Shown here: positions 30,801-42,897 of the stretch, one piece after another | Layout: every line of letters starts with the position of its first letter | Position numbering within the stretch: position 1 is the first letter of the stretch | DNA from: Basidiobolus meristosporus CBS 931.73 | Lineage: Eukaryota > Basidiobolomycota > Basidiobolomycetes > Basidiobolales > Basidiobolaceae | DNA: 64,000 nucleotides | Assembly: GCA_002104905.1 (NCBI GenBank) | Contig: MCFE01000262.1 | Span: 44,602 to 108,601, forward strand | Direction: 5' to 3' | The notes under the pieces: model-generated | Seen by the model: only the letters and a program-made list of their open reading frames with translations | Told to the model about the DNA's origin: nothing | Database searches by the model: none | Translations under genes and position numbers: made by a program

Positions 30801-33344
30801 CAACTACCAGATCGGGGCAGGTGTGAAAAATCCTACCGACCCGCAACCGCTGACGGTGTCCGACAGTAGCTCCAGCGGAAGCAGCAGCGACAGTAGTTCT
30901 AGCGAAGACGAATCCAGTGACGAGGGCGCAATAAGCTCCGATGACGACGGAGGCATCCCTGTGAAGAGCTACCGAACTGTCAACAGTGCTCGCTATATGA
31001 TGCTAATGGATCGCTTCCAACCGCGAGCCAACGAGCTGCTATCGGGACTAAACTACCCCAAAAACGGGAAATCCGAAGACATGAAGTTTAATCTAAACTG
31101 GTCCCTGATCTTCGGGATTTTGGAGGAGAATGAGCCGCGAGGCCAAACCACGTTGGTCGCGACGCCGAATGAGTTTAGATACGCGTTGTCGGATGGTTTG
31201 GTGCTGAACAAATTCCAGTATTTATTAGCCGTAGAGAGGTTGTGTCAGCAGGCCACCCTAGGGAATTATCCATTCGGCGGGGGAATCATCGATTTTACTA
31301 GCAATGGCGGTGAGGTGATTGACGGAGAATCTACGATGCTGATAGCTGAGCGATACAATCACATATCCCGCACCCTCAGCAAAGATCTCTCCAAGCACAA
31401 CACCTCGAGTGAAGCGTTGCCTGACTCCGTTCTGCGAGCCGTCCCTTTCTTGAAAAAGGTTCTTGGGGGCATGTTCACCTACACAAACGAGACGTCGCAG
31501 CAGGAGATGCTCGCGCTACGAGGCCCACTGTCTGTACAACAGTACCTCGGGCTTTACGATGTCCATCAAACTCAAGCCAAGTACGGGAAATACCAGGTGA
31601 AAAAGAGGAAATCGCAAGAACCGGTTCTGGACCCGTTGACCTCCCCGGATGTGATTGTCAAGCACGGCGGGGAGTGCATACAAGCGTCGCCCGTGATCCT
31701 TCGTTTCTGGGAGAAGATGAACCTGGAGCCATACGGTGGGAAGAAAAAGATCTCCTGGTTCACCATCTTCCCAGAGGGACCAGCTATGGAGCGTTCGGCC
31801 CAATGGTTCTTCACTCAGCTTGGGGTTATTTACGAAGCATCGTCGCTTGGTAGACACTACCCGGGACACCTTGACGGCCTTCGAGGAGGCATGATCTCGG
31901 CCCCGTTCAGCGATGGCCCGGGCAACCGAAGGTTGAGCGGCTATCTCGCTGCTTGTCGAAACCTTGGCCATGGGTTGAAACTGAATGGGCCACAGGACAG
32001 CCCGTTCATTGTTATCTACTTGGTCAATCCATTCAGCGAGCCGTCCTCGTATTTCGAGCTTTGCCACATTTTCAACGAGCTGGCTGCTCAGTGCAGCGGC
32101 GTGCCCGGGCTCATAGACCAACTGGTTCTGCAGATCATCCCGGCCGAGCACATCCTTAGGGCAAGCTCCTTTGGTGGATACCAACGGTTCGGGTTGAAGG
32201 AGGTCGCCTTTTCGGTATACAACCGTTGCCGGCAGTACCTCAACCGACCGGTCAACCCCATGGCCAACCCCGCGGCGGTGCCCAAAACGAGGGTCTTCCT
32301 TCCCGCCTACACCTTGGCCAAGATCACCCCGCCAACGGTGAACTACTCCTTCAAACCGATCGTCAACACCCGACATACCCTCATGGACCGGGAGAGGGAC
32401 CTCCACGTCGCCTACAGCTTCAGCTTCGATCAGAAATGGATGTTCGCGGTGTGGACGGACGGGCAAGGTGGCCTACTGGAGCACGCCACGTACGAGCTCG
32501 CCGACCGGAAGTCCTTCTCCGCCGCGCTACGAAGATTATGGCAGACCACGTGCGGCATGATCTCCGACAACGGGATGATCTGGACCGTTCACATCGGTCG
32601 ACTCGGGCTCATCCCGCACTTCGAGCTCACAGGTAAGAATTCCTCGGAACAGAACCTGGTATGAACATCGCCCCCCGCTAACCTTCACATGTGCCTTCCC
32701 CCCCCCTTGTAGAATGGAAGGAGATCACCAAGAACGGGCCCTATCTTCAACTCACCATCGGATGCATAGATCTGGATTCCCCCTTCAAACTTTTCCCCGA
32801 CGACGATGTGGTGGAGAGCGCGATGGAAGAGGCGGGGGAGATCACTGGGAACCGGCCGGAGGTCTTGGAGACATCCTCCGGGTCGACGTACGCGTTGCTG
32901 TGGAATCACCGCACACCCCTCAGCAGCGAATCCAGTCTGCTCCCCCTAGCGTCGGGCTCCCTAGTGGAGGTACCCCCCAGGAGCGGATCGGAGTTACGCG
33001 AGAGGCAGGTGTTCGAGCCGAAGGCGGTCGAGGTAAGCAAGCCAAGGGGAGGGATTGATTGTCACTCGATGGATGACTCAAACATTGGGTTTCTTTAGGT
33101 TCACCTGATGTACTACCGAGCCGGCCCCGGCTCCGGCTCCGGCCTGGGCACCGAGACGAACCCGGGCTCGGACCACCCGACCACCGGCATCAACCACCAG
33201 CAGGCCATGGGGATCCTTCGGAACCTGCTCAAGCAGTACCATGCCCTCTCTCACCTCAACTACGGCTCGTTCTGGGCGAACTGCCTACCGTACCACGTGT
33301 TCCTCGTCGAGCGACTCGCCCGGATCCTGCTCACCGTGCAGTAA
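27846..33344 (+). CDS. MED13: Mediator complex kinase-module subunit 13
   Basis: Large subunit linking the CDK8 kinase module to core Mediator. Exons read: 27,846-27,884; 28,041-28,729; 28,797-29,016; about 29,065-29,870; 29,936-30,009; 30,053-30,165; 30,232-32,632; 32,713-33,032; 33,099-33,344. The N-terminal domain shows ISQIKWQRYAW and RELWVFWLFDPSG, as in other Med13. VTDDDFNFFDE marks the mid region; a Ser/Asp/Glu-rich acidic run follows (about 30,880-30,950). The C-terminal domain ends LNYGSFWANCLPYHVFLVER and stops at 33,344. About 1,640 aa, ordinary for the family. Two 3' splice sites appear to be AAG (28,040 and 29,935). The joint between 29,016 and about 29,065 does not restore the frame with any GT...AG pair I tried. 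Start and first intron are inferred from fit to the family, so the first about 15 residues are uncertain. Confidence 0.88.
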
Positions 33345-33778
33345 GCGAGCCGGAGGGCGTGGGGTCGTCGGCCGTCGGACGTCGGACGTCGGTCGCGCGA
33401 GGGAACCGGGCTCGTACCCAGGCTGGCCGTCCAAAAATTTGTACATACCATGATTCTAGGAATATATCATTAAACCACGTTCAAACCGAAACTTCGGCCA
33501 ACCAGTACCCGTGCGTTGATTTTTATTTGAGTTCTCTTGGAAGGGTGGTGGTGGTGGAAGGAATAGGGGGTCGGGGAATGGTGTGTCGCATTCCAGTTGA
33601 CGACGTGCGGTCGGAGGGAGCGGCGTCGACCGGGTCAGCTCACTCGAGGGGTTCTGGAAGGGGGGATCCAGTTCATCCACACACAGAGACATCGCGTGGC
33701 TGTTGTACCCCTCTCCCCCCCCCTCTGGAATTCACCGAGATGTAAGCGCGCGATCGGGCAGGAAGAGCATGGGGAAGA
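33345..33778. other. Intergenic between MED13 and RBM42-like ORF
   Basis: Tail-to-tail region. It includes a short GTCGGACGTCGGACGTCGG tandem run at about 33,370-33,392. No gene recognised. Confidence 0.5.
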
Positions 33779-34135
33779 TCACCACAGCTGACCGCTCGCG
33801 CTGTTCAGGATGATCTTGCGCTTCTTCTTCCGGTTGGACACCTTCCTCTCGGGGTCATCCTGGGCCTGGGCCGGCTCGGGAGGGGAGTCGGGGCGAGTCG
33901 GTGTAGGGTGAATGGACGTGTCGACCGGGGGGAGGGATTGGGTGGGTGGGGGAATGACGGGTTGTCGGTCATACTGGTAGTCCATGGAATCTCCATTCGG
34001 GAGGAAGTCGACGGGGTAGGTCGGGGTCGGGGTCGAGGTCGAGGTCGAGGTGGTGGTGCAGTCAGTGACTAGAGACTCCACCACCACGGGGTTCGATAAC
34101 GCTTCGATGGCACGTTTGACGTGTAGATATGACAT
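33779..34135 (-). CDS. Truncated RBM42-like ORF lacking the RRM
   Basis: 118 aa from the Met at 34,135 (MSYLHVKRAIEALSNPVVVE). The middle is Thr/Ser/Pro-rich and disordered. The last residues, RKKKRKIILNSASGQLW, parallel the segment KKKRKAIYRAAAGEVWED of the RBM42 gene just upstream on the same strand, and then the ORF stops where RBM42 continues into its RRM. No RRM was found downstream. It could be a decayed tandem duplicate or a short protein keeping only the pre-RRM motif. An in-frame extension to 34,294 exists but lacks features. Confidence 0.5.
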   Translation of the reverse strand: MSYLHVKRAIEALSNPVVVESLVTDCTTTSTSTSTPTPTYPVDFLPNGDSMDYQYDRQPVIPPPTQSLPPVDTSIHPTPTRPDSPPEPAQAQDDPERKVSNRKKKRKIILNSASGQLW

Positions 34136-34619
34136 GGTACGCGAAATGGAGACGTGAAAGGGAGGTAGAGTTGGAACGGGATCCCAAGAGTTTAAATGGA
34201 TCCACCAATACAACGGAAGGTTCCATTTCGACCTTCGATAGAAAGGGAATTTCCTCTCTGCCCCTAGGATGGCACGGTGATTTGGGAGGCCCATTCAGCA
34301 AGCAGCAACCCACTACCCGCAACCCACCTCGCCAATCCCAACCTACCCCACCCCCACCAGGGGAGGAAATCACGAATCAGATGGTTTCATCAAGGTGGGT
34401 TTTATTTCGTCTTTCTGGATGGTCACTTGGGTCTGGTAATTATCGAGCCTCACAAAGATCTACACTAGTTTGCCTTGATTGGAGGGGGGGGGGAGCCAAT
34501 CCGTTCTAGAATCACGCACTCTCTTATGAAGGATGTAGGGCGAAGCCACTTGGGCGGCTGCTTTGGGTACAGACGGAGTGGCTGAGGGAGGGCGAGGGCA
34601 GTGGACCGCGTTACAAATC
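34136..34619. other. Intergenic between RBM42-like ORF and RBM42
   Basis: Nothing recognised; a run of G (about 34,483-34,493) is the only feature. Confidence 0.45.
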
Positions 34620-35435
34620 TTAAGAACGTCTCATGGACTCCTTCTTGCGCTTCGTCTCCATGTTGCGATCCTTCCAGGTGCTCTTGCGAAGCTTGATCGG
34701 TCGGTTACCAACGTATTTGCCTGGGTGGTGAGAAGAGGAAGGAGGAGGGGTTAGAACGAAGGCTAGATCACGAGCCGAATGGGTTGGCGTGCTTACCGTT
34801 CATCTCCTTCCACGCCTTGGCGAAGTCGGCCGGGTCTCGGAAACTCAAGAAACCGTAGCCTTTGGACTTGGTAGACCGTTTGTCCCGGACCACCTTCACC
34901 TTCAGCAGGCTGGGGTACTTCGAGAAGGCTTTCTCCAGCATGTCTTCTGTCACCTCGTTGCCAAGATCCCCGGCGAACAACCGATAATCGTCTGAAAGGT
35001 AAGGGGAGGGTTAGTACGGTCCGTGCCGGTCAAGTGTCCCGGGGAAGAAAACCACTTACTGTCCTCCCACTCCGCCAGCGTTTGGTCCTCCCACACCTCA
35101 CCCGCGGCCGCCCGATAAATCGCCTTACGTTTCTTCTTGCTGTTCTCCTTGTCCTGTTGCTCAGGGGGCACGTAGGAGCCTTGATCGTAACCTAGGGGAA
35201 GGGAAGGTGGGATGTAGTACGGGACGGTTGGGGTGTACGTGGCGGTGGCAGCGGTGGAATAGTACGAGTTAGGGTAATACCCGTATTGCGAGTAGTAACT
35301 AGCGTCGGCCCCTTGGTACGCCGAGTAGTCGTAGCCGTAACCGTAACCTGCACCGCTCGCGTCGGATGTCCCTGCGGCAGAGGCGGTATAACTGGTATCG
35401 GGGTTCAATTGGTCTGCCCCTCTCTTGTTCGACAT
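34620..35435 (-). CDS. RBM42: RNA-binding motif protein 42
   Basis: RRM protein associated with spliceosomal and mRNA complexes in other eukaryotes. 223 aa from three exons (introns 34,992-35,059 and 34,721-34,796). The N-terminal half is Tyr/Gly/Ser-rich and disordered (GAGYGYGYDYSAYQGADASY). Then KKKRKAIYRAAAGEVWED leads directly into the RRM: YRLFAGDLGNEVTEDML is RNP2 and SKGYGFLSFRD is RNP1. The C-terminus NRPIKLRKSTWKDRN is the conserved RBM42 tail. The start at 35,435 gives MSNKRGADQLNPD. Both introns fall where the frame is exactly kept. A same-strand truncated relative lies about 480 bp downstream. Confidence 0.92.
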
Positions 35436-36309
35436 GGTTGAAGTGAAGTGCGGCGAAGCGAAACGACGTCTATATTTCTATGGGGTTTGCGTGAATGCAA
35501 GATGCGTGGCAACAAATTGGTATCCTGATGTCCACCTCCTGGCGAATTCCATGAGGGATCACGTGGCTCGGCGGAATTGATCCCTGAATCATCAAACATG
35601 GAGACCCGGAAAACGAGATAGATTCGGACCAATGGCACGGCTTCCCCATGAAAAAGAAAAGAAAAAAAAACGGCCAGGGATGTAGCACCCTGCACAATGC
35701 CCAGTATAAATATGCCACGTCCAGGCAACGTAGAACCTCACCTTCAGCAAGCAGTCGATTCTACCTCAGGTAAATATCACTCCACCACCACCCAGTATTG
35801 GATACCGGCAAGATTGCAGTATGATGAATTATGTTTGGTCCGTGTTTCTGAGGCGGCGTAAGACCCCGCTATATGAATACACCAATTTCTAAACCATCTG
35901 ACCCGAATTCTCGCCTTATCAATACGCACTACGACGTACTTTTTCTCGACTCGATCTAATCCGTCTCTTTAATTTCAGGATCGCCGTGTATATACTTCGT
36001 GGTGTTTACTTGTACAAAAGAATGAATAAAAATCACTTTTAAAAAACAATCCTTTCTCCCATCGAGTATGCTTTATGTGATGATCAACTGAGCAATGGAA
36101 CAGTGGTTTGGAAAGTATTCTGTTTATTATTCATTAACCACCCGAGCTTATCAAACAATATTCGCGTATGTAAGAAATGAAAGTTTATATGGAACAGTTG
36201 AAGAATTATATTAGCTAAAGTTCGGAACATCTTGGGACAAAAATATTTCGCTAAGAAGGGTCGATAAATATTGTTGGTATGGGTTGGGTCGGTGGAGACG
36301 GGTGCCGAA
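35436..36309. other. Intergenic; candidate short spliced plus-strand transcript
   Basis: RBM42 promoter and formin 3' flank. On the plus strand a TATAAATA lies at 35,704-35,711, a splice-donor-like CAG|GTAAAT at about 35,769, a TTTAATTTCAG acceptor near 35,978 and AATAAA near 36,026. These signals are in the right order for a short unannotated transcript; I see no convincing protein in it. Confidence 0.3.
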
Positions 36310-39300
36310 TCAATTCACTATGGTGGATAGGTGATTCACCTCGGGTATCTGCGGTACTGGTGGGGACTCGTTACCATTCATTTCCTGCAGCATCTGCAAC
36401 GCCCGGGATGAGATGGAGTTGCGTTGCTGTGTCTTGCGACGGTCTCGCAGACGGGCAGCGGCATCATCCCGGCTACGTATCTTCCTTGTGGCCTCGACAC
36501 TGTTACCTTTACGAAGATTCTCCAACAGGTTGTCCATGACCCCTTTCTCGTCGTCGACAGGCCCCGGACTCTCAACCTCAGCGGTCTCCTTCTTCTGAGC
36601 CTTAAGCGCCTCCCTCTCCTCGTCCCTCTTCTTCCGCTTGGCCATCTGCGCTTGTTTGTCCCGCAGGGAGGCGTTGTCTTTGGAGGCTTTGGCGAACAAT
36701 GTGATGAAACTCTTGAAAACACCAAAGAATTCCTCGGGTGCGGTGCTCTTGGGATCCTCACCGTAGAGCGTGACAATCTCTTGGTACGCGACCTCCATGG
36801 CCTTGAACTTGACGTCCATGTTGCTGAAATCCTCCTGGGCGTGGACCATGAACTCCTTCATGATCACCGCGAAAGGATCTTCGGCTTTCTCCGCGCTCGA
36901 GTGATGTTTCTCCAGCTCGGTGGCAACATCGCGCAGCTTCGAGTGAAGGTCCTGGAGCTCTATCTTCATCTCCTGGAAGGAAATCCGGCATGCCCCGCCG
37001 ATATCCTTCAGCTCCTCTTGGAATTGGGTGATCTCGGGGAATTTCGACTCGATGAGGTTCACCAGGAAGTGGAGAAGGGTGGTCTCGTTCTCTTTGTCTT
37101 TCGTGTCGATCAACTTGTTGATGCTGTTGATTTTGAAGCCATACGCGCCGCCGCGGAAGCCGGTTCCGTTCATGTAGTTGCCCATCACCAAGATTAGCTC
37201 CAGCAGCTTGGGGAGCGAGGGACTGGACTTCACGGCCAGTGAGGCATCGAAGACCGCCGTCAGATCGTTGTTTAGATCCTGGAACCGTTCGGGGAACGTG
37301 TACTTCAGGTACATCGCTTTGAGGCGTTGCTCGTATCGGTCGATCTTCAGCATCTCCACAAAGAAACGGTCCGGGTTGGCGAGGTTCTCGGTGTTTTCCC
37401 GGTACTCGGCCAGAAGAGCCTTCTCCTCGGCAGTGGGGATGAAGGAAAGAAGCTGTTTCAGCAGGTGCTCGGTCATGATTGACTCGTTCATTCCCAGGAT
37501 GGCTAGTCGGATCTCCTCGAACGTGTGTTGCTTTATGCGGGCCAACATGATGTTCATGTTGTAGGCTCGCTTGGGGCTTAGCACCGAGATCTCCTTTGGC
37601 TCCTCTTCCAGAACCGGTGCTTTCACCTTGACCTCTATGACCCTGGCTGGAAACAGATCCTCGATTTCTTCGAACACCCCGTTTTCTTCAAACACTTGGC
37701 CTAGATGGTCCTCCTGAGTAATGAGCTCAGGCTGGCGATACCCCCAAACAGTTTTAGCCACCGAGTGATCCGCGAGCTTGTCCCATTGAAGTTGTTTGAG
37801 TTTGTTCTTTGAAATCCATTTGACTTGCTTGCGACGGCGACCTCCCAATAGCGGTCCTGACCTGGGCGCACCTGGAGGGGGCGGGGGAGGTGCGGATAAT
37901 CCAGGAGGAGGTGGCGGGGGCATTGGTGGGCCTGCACCGGGAGGGCCGGGTGGAGGTGGTGGTGGAGCGGACAATCCTGGGGGAGGTGGGGGTGGAGCCG
38001 GTGGACGCGCCGGTGGACCAGGTGGTGGTGGAGGCGGTGCTGGCGCTGAGCCGGCTCCTGGAGTCAACGAAGGTGGTGGTGGTGGTGGTGGTGGGATGGC
38101 ACTTGAACCTACTGGTGGGGTGGGGTGGAGGTGGAGGTGGAGATGTAGCTTCACTCTTTATGTCCGTTGATGACAAGGAGTGTCCACCGAATCTAATCGG
38201 CGACTCTTTCTCTCTTAATATGAATTCATCTTTGCTAAGCTCGGCAGCAAGCAAGGACTGGTCAAACGAGCTCGCGTTGAAAAGCTCTGTCTCCGGAGAG
38301 ACATAGATCCCGCCTGGTCGATGGCCTTTCTTATCTACTGAAATGAAAAAAAGTCAGGAAGGTGTCGGCATGATAGAGACTCCGAAAACCCCTAATTACC
38401 TCCGAGATCGTCCGTCTTTAGGTTAAGCGCATAAGGCTCAGCAATGGTGCGTTTGAGCTCCTCCAACCTCTTCTTGGTTTGGATCATCTGGTCACTCACA
38501 GCGGAATGCTCCTCCTTGAGCCTTCTGATCTCCAGCTGCAGCCTTGATTCATCAATCTTGAATTGCTTGAAAGCAACCGGATCCAGGGAACTCAAGATAT
38601 TCTCGAACCCAGCCCCGCCCTTCAATGCCTTGTTTTCCAGCAGGAGGTAGTCACTCAACTCCATTAGAGAGGCTTTGTCGCCTACGCTCTTCTTGACCGC
38701 TTGGTATAGCTTCTTAAGCTCCCGCCCTTGCTGCGACAGCTTGGAGTGGTACTGCTCGCGTAGGGTCTGGACTTGCTCTTGCAGCGCCTCGATGGTGTGC
38801 CGAGACATCCGGAGCAGATCCTCAAGAGAGGTGATTTTGACTTTGAGCTTTCCCACAAGCCCGTCCGCTCTCATCGCTAGCTCGGACTCAAGCTCGCTTT
38901 GGCGGCGAGTAGCAGCCTCGGCGATATCCTTGGCCTCCTTAGCGGCGTCCAGGGCCTCCTGCAGTTGATTCCCGTCGGCCAGCTTGGACACGAGCGACCC
39001 AATAGACACACCGTAGCTGGCCGAGAAATCCTGGTCCAGCCCTCGTCTGTCGAGCACTATCTGAGTGACAAGGGTATCGATGAGTTGGAAGCACTTGTTC
39101 TTCATGCTGTCCCCATCGCCCTCGTTTCTGACCATCAACAGATGTTGCAGGATCGACAAAAGGAAATCCCTGGCTTTGGAATCCTCCACCGAGTTCATCA
39201 ACGCCTCAAATACATCGCGCGGATCGTTTAGATCCTGAAGCATTTGATGGTTGTACACCTCGGAGAGCTCCAGATAGTCCTGATCACTCAGCTGGTCGAA

Positions 39301-40916
39301 CAGCTGGACATGGCGGAGAATCAGCTCGTCGTTGAAGCCCACCACCTTCTTGATGATGCGGTCCAAGCCGGCTGCGTTCATTTGGTTTCGGATGTGGGTT
39401 CTCATCTCAAGATCCTCGTACCCGCTGATCAGACCATTCACCAGCATGAGGTTGGTTATCTATATGCGACAGAAAGAGTGCTCGTCAAACACAAGGCGGC
39501 TGCATTCAGAGCTGACCAAGCATACGTACCACATACTCCACTAGCTCGCTTTCCCTGCCAGCAGTCTTCTTTATCTCTTCGCTAGCCCCAACCAACGACC
39601 CTAATATGCCTCTTCCGTCTATGGTGTTCTCGAGGGATTTCATCCAGGCCTCAAATCGCAAGTGGTGGTTCCTGGCCCGCATGACTTGGTCCAGCCCTTT
39701 CAGTATGTAGTCGCAGCCACGGGATTCGAAGTAGCATATGAACGTGAGGAACTCCGCGACCAGCTTCCTGGTGGGCAGGAAGGCCGAATCTAGGGAGTAC
39801 GTGATGTTGATGATCACTTTCGGCTGCTCCAGCGCTTCCTGGGCTCCCCACTACGTGAAAAACAGAGACGTCAGCATCGCACCACGCCTCCAATACCGAC
39901 GAGAAAGAGTACCTTGGTGTTCAGGATCGACTTGAGGCATTTGATGATTTCGAACTCGGCTTGGAGATCATTGTCTTTTCTAGATGTGGGGCTGGTTTAG
40001 ACATCCCGCCCGCAGGGATGCAGTGTGAAGTGTGGAGCCACCTACTTGTTGGATTTTCGGCCCAGAGAAATCAATGCATCCGCCAGTAGCTTCAACCCGT
40101 TCAGTTCGAGAAAATGGTGGACCCAACTGGTGGAAAATCAACCGAGTGTTATTGGCGCTGAATCGATCCGAGTCTGTTTGAGCATACGCTACCTGATCGG
40201 CTGCGTGGCCAGAGAGACACGCAATGACACAAACAGTTTGAGTGGGATGTATCGGATTTCGGTCTGGGAGATCTTTTGAACATAATACTCCGGGGTGGAG
40301 CGGTCGAGTTTGCCGTCGTTGCGGCTCCGGTTTTTCACCTTTGTAATAAGCACATACGTGAGTATTGACCTTTGTTTAGTATGGGAGTTCAACAGGTGGA
40401 TACACTACATCCTCAAACTCTCTCTGCTTTTGGGACACGATGATCATCCATTTGGTGTCCGTCGGCAGCTTGCGCATTGCCTCACGTTTGCTTTCATCAA
40501 GATCCATCGAATCCTAGCACGGCGCAGAAACAGGTTAACCATCTGGAGTGGGCGCCGCGGCCCATCAACAAGCTTACCATCAGTTTCTCCAGAGATTCAT
40601 TCAAGTGATCTTCGCTTTTTACATGCTCGATACTGGACACCGTGGAGGCCATGGAGTCTCTATGCCCATTGCTTGAGCCCCCGGAGCCTGATGAGGCAGT
40701 CGAGGATAGAGAATATGTGGCAGGAGATCTTTTAAACGAGCCGAAAGGAGACTGGCTCGAGGGATGGTTTGAATTACCTGAACTATGGCTAAACGTACTA
40801 GCCCGGGTGGGAGAGCTGGGGGAGGAGTAATACGATACAATATCGGTGTTATCGATTGGGGAAGTTATCTCTAGATTCGGACTATGCTTGTTCTTTTTCT
40901 TCCTAAACAAGTCCAT
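36310..40916 (-). CDS. Diaphanous-related formin
   Basis: Actin nucleator and elongator at polarity sites, controlled by Rho GTPases. The start at 40,916 gives MDLFRKKKNKHSPNLEI. Introns: 40,514-40,577, 40,339-40,408, 40,127-40,192, 39,980-40,045, 39,851-39,912, 39,460-39,529, one beginning at 38,399, and a 55-nt intron inside the proline-rich region (GTAGGTTCAAG...TTGACTCCAG). The 3' end of the 38,399 intron is not fixed; a fit is 38,287. Domains: GTPase-binding domain and FH3 (about 40,600-39,100), coiled coil, FH1 with long Pro runs (about 38,150-37,850), FH2 (about 37,800-36,650), and a DAD autoinhibition motif (GVMDNLLENLRKG followed by basic residues, near 36,540). The intact GBD and DAD indicate Rho-relieved autoinhibition, as in Bni1/SepA/For3. 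It stops at 36,310. Confidence 0.9.
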
Positions 40917-42092
40917 GATTACGTAGCTTCAAGGTAGTGCTTGCGGAAAGAGCTTCGGCTTGCGATATCACAGCCCGTCGTTGAAGGAAAATATAGGGAA
41001 TATCAGAGACCACACCTCCAAGTATTCGACCGAAAAGAAAGAGCAAAAGAAGAATAAACCAAACTTCACGTTATACACTGATGCTTAAGCAGACTTTTAC
41101 CGCCAGAACAAAACCAAAGAAGAAATATAACCAGGGATACAGCCACTGTGGGGTGTCCTTTTAATAAATGAATAGCAAAGGAGTATTGTATCGCCAGCAC
41201 CGAAGGGAGAATTAAAAAGAGCCAGCATACACGGCCAGACTTGAGGGCTCAGCTGGATCCTATAAAGAGGCTCGAAAAGGAAATCCAGGTAAATTTTCAA
41301 CCTGATTCCCGATAACTTAAATTATTGGGTTTACTATATATGTATCACTAATATTCTCTACATATGATTTCGGTCACATCGCTTTGGATCCAGGCAAACA
41401 CTACATTCGCTGGGAGAGCTCGGATCCTCAGCCTTGCCGGCTCTGATTGGCCTATTCCTCGAAAGGAAGAGGATCCCGCAGTACAATGATCAAACCACCG
41501 CCCTAACCTCCCCTGAGCTGCAAGTGGTTTTCGGAAGATACACATCAGATGGGTGTGGAGTGCGGGGTGCGGGGTGTGGAGTGCGCGTGTGGAGATGAGA
41601 AACAAATGTCATAGGACCCACCGTATTGCGACCACTGGCTGTGGGGGCGTGAAAGGGCAGCATACATCAGCACGATCTCAAGCATAAAGGTAGTCGGGTT
41701 GCTGGAGCCATTCCACTGGACAGGCAAGTGCGCTAGTCTAGGAAGGCTGACCGATAATCGAGCGAATCCATACGAGTTGGTGTGAGCTGCCGATATCCCA
41801 GCCCGTTTGCTTCTTCTTAAGGCAAATACGTATGCAAACAAACGAATAGATGCTTGGAGATATACACAATATTATGTGTAGTATTTATTACTACGGCCAT
41901 GTTCGGCACGAATACCCAGGTGGCAAAATTAGAGTTACGATACAACTTCCAGAGTGAATAAGTACATTACATTTTTTCAGCAAACTAGATTTACACGAGC
42001 AAAATTAGTCATGTAACGGGGAAAACAGGCGCAAGGTTCGTGGTGACTTCATTTATCTTTAGCGTATACAAACATAGCAAGCATTGCGTCCA
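40917..42092. other. Intergenic between formin and peroxiredoxin
   Basis: About 1.2 kb without a recognised gene; formin promoter on its left part. A GTGCGGGGTGCGGGGTGTGG repeat cluster lies at about 41,552-41,585. Minus-strand open frames here (41,348-41,841) have no domain. Confidence 0.4.
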
Positions 42093-42897
42093 CTACTGCT
42101 GTGAAGAGTCATGGGTTGAGGGTGGTTGTGCCGTCGAGGTTTGCTGCGGGTGTGGCTTATTACTTTGCTGTTGGGCAGCTAGCTTTTGGGCGACCAAACG
42201 ATCACGAAGCTGTAGTACGTCGATGACGCGAATTACCTCGTTGAAATTGCGTCCACAGGATGTTGGATAGGTTAGGCTCATACGGATTTTCTTCTGGGGG
42301 TCGATGACGAAGATAGTACGCAGATTGTATTGATTGTTTACAATATTCTCATTGAAGGAGTTCGGATCCAGAAGGTCTAGCATATCGTATAGCAGAGATA
42401 TTTTTCTATCAGGGTCAGCAATCTACGAGTTTCTCCTCGTTAGTATGGTTTCCTCAAGAAGCAAAATAGAAAGAGCCTACTATTGGAAATTGCACTCTAA
42501 CTTCGTGAAGCTGTGCGATATCATCTAGCCATGCATCATGGTCTTCCACGACGTCGGTGCTAATCCCGATGACTTTGCAATTCCTCTTCTCGAATTCTGG
42601 ATATAAATGAGCCACCGCGGCTATTTCAGTAGTGCAGACGGGTGCTACACGAGAAGAGCTTGTTGAGCTAACAAGTATTGCCACATCAAAGAAAACGACT
42701 CACTGAAATCGGCTGGGTGAGAAAACATAAAAGCCCAAGAGTCGCCAATCCATTGGTGGAAATCCACTTCTCCCTGGGTGGTGGAGGCAACAAAATCTGG
42801 AATGAAAACCCTGGAGTTAGGTACGGTCACATATTTAATACAGTTGACGAGTATGTATCCTACTAGGGGCTATATCACCAAGTCTGAGATGTACCAT
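42093..42897 (-). CDS. 1-Cys peroxiredoxin (Prdx6/Prx1 family) with unusual C-terminus
   Basis: Thiol peroxidase reducing H2O2 and lipid peroxides. 206 aa; introns 42,797-42,863, 42,645-42,703 and 42,423-42,480 restore a continuous frame. Exon 1 (42,864-42,897) encodes MVHLRLGDIAP, which no single-frame ORF shows. The active site is HPADFTPVCTTE, with the peroxidatic Cys at about residue 46 and the downstream Arg in SCGRNFNEVIRVID. After RVIDVLQLRDRL the family normally has an ATPxxWKPGD segment and about 50 more residues. Here this is replaced by a Gln/Pro/Ser tail (QKLAAQQQSNKPHPQQ ... DSSQQ). No mitochondrial presequence is evident. Confidence 0.9.

Noticed and set aside
36424-37197. 257-codon plus-strand frame over the formin FH2
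   Set aside because: Antisense of the FH2 domain.
37980-38120. Frameshift in the formin proline-rich region
   Set aside because: A 55-nt intron with a TTGAC branch and TCCAG acceptor restores the frame.
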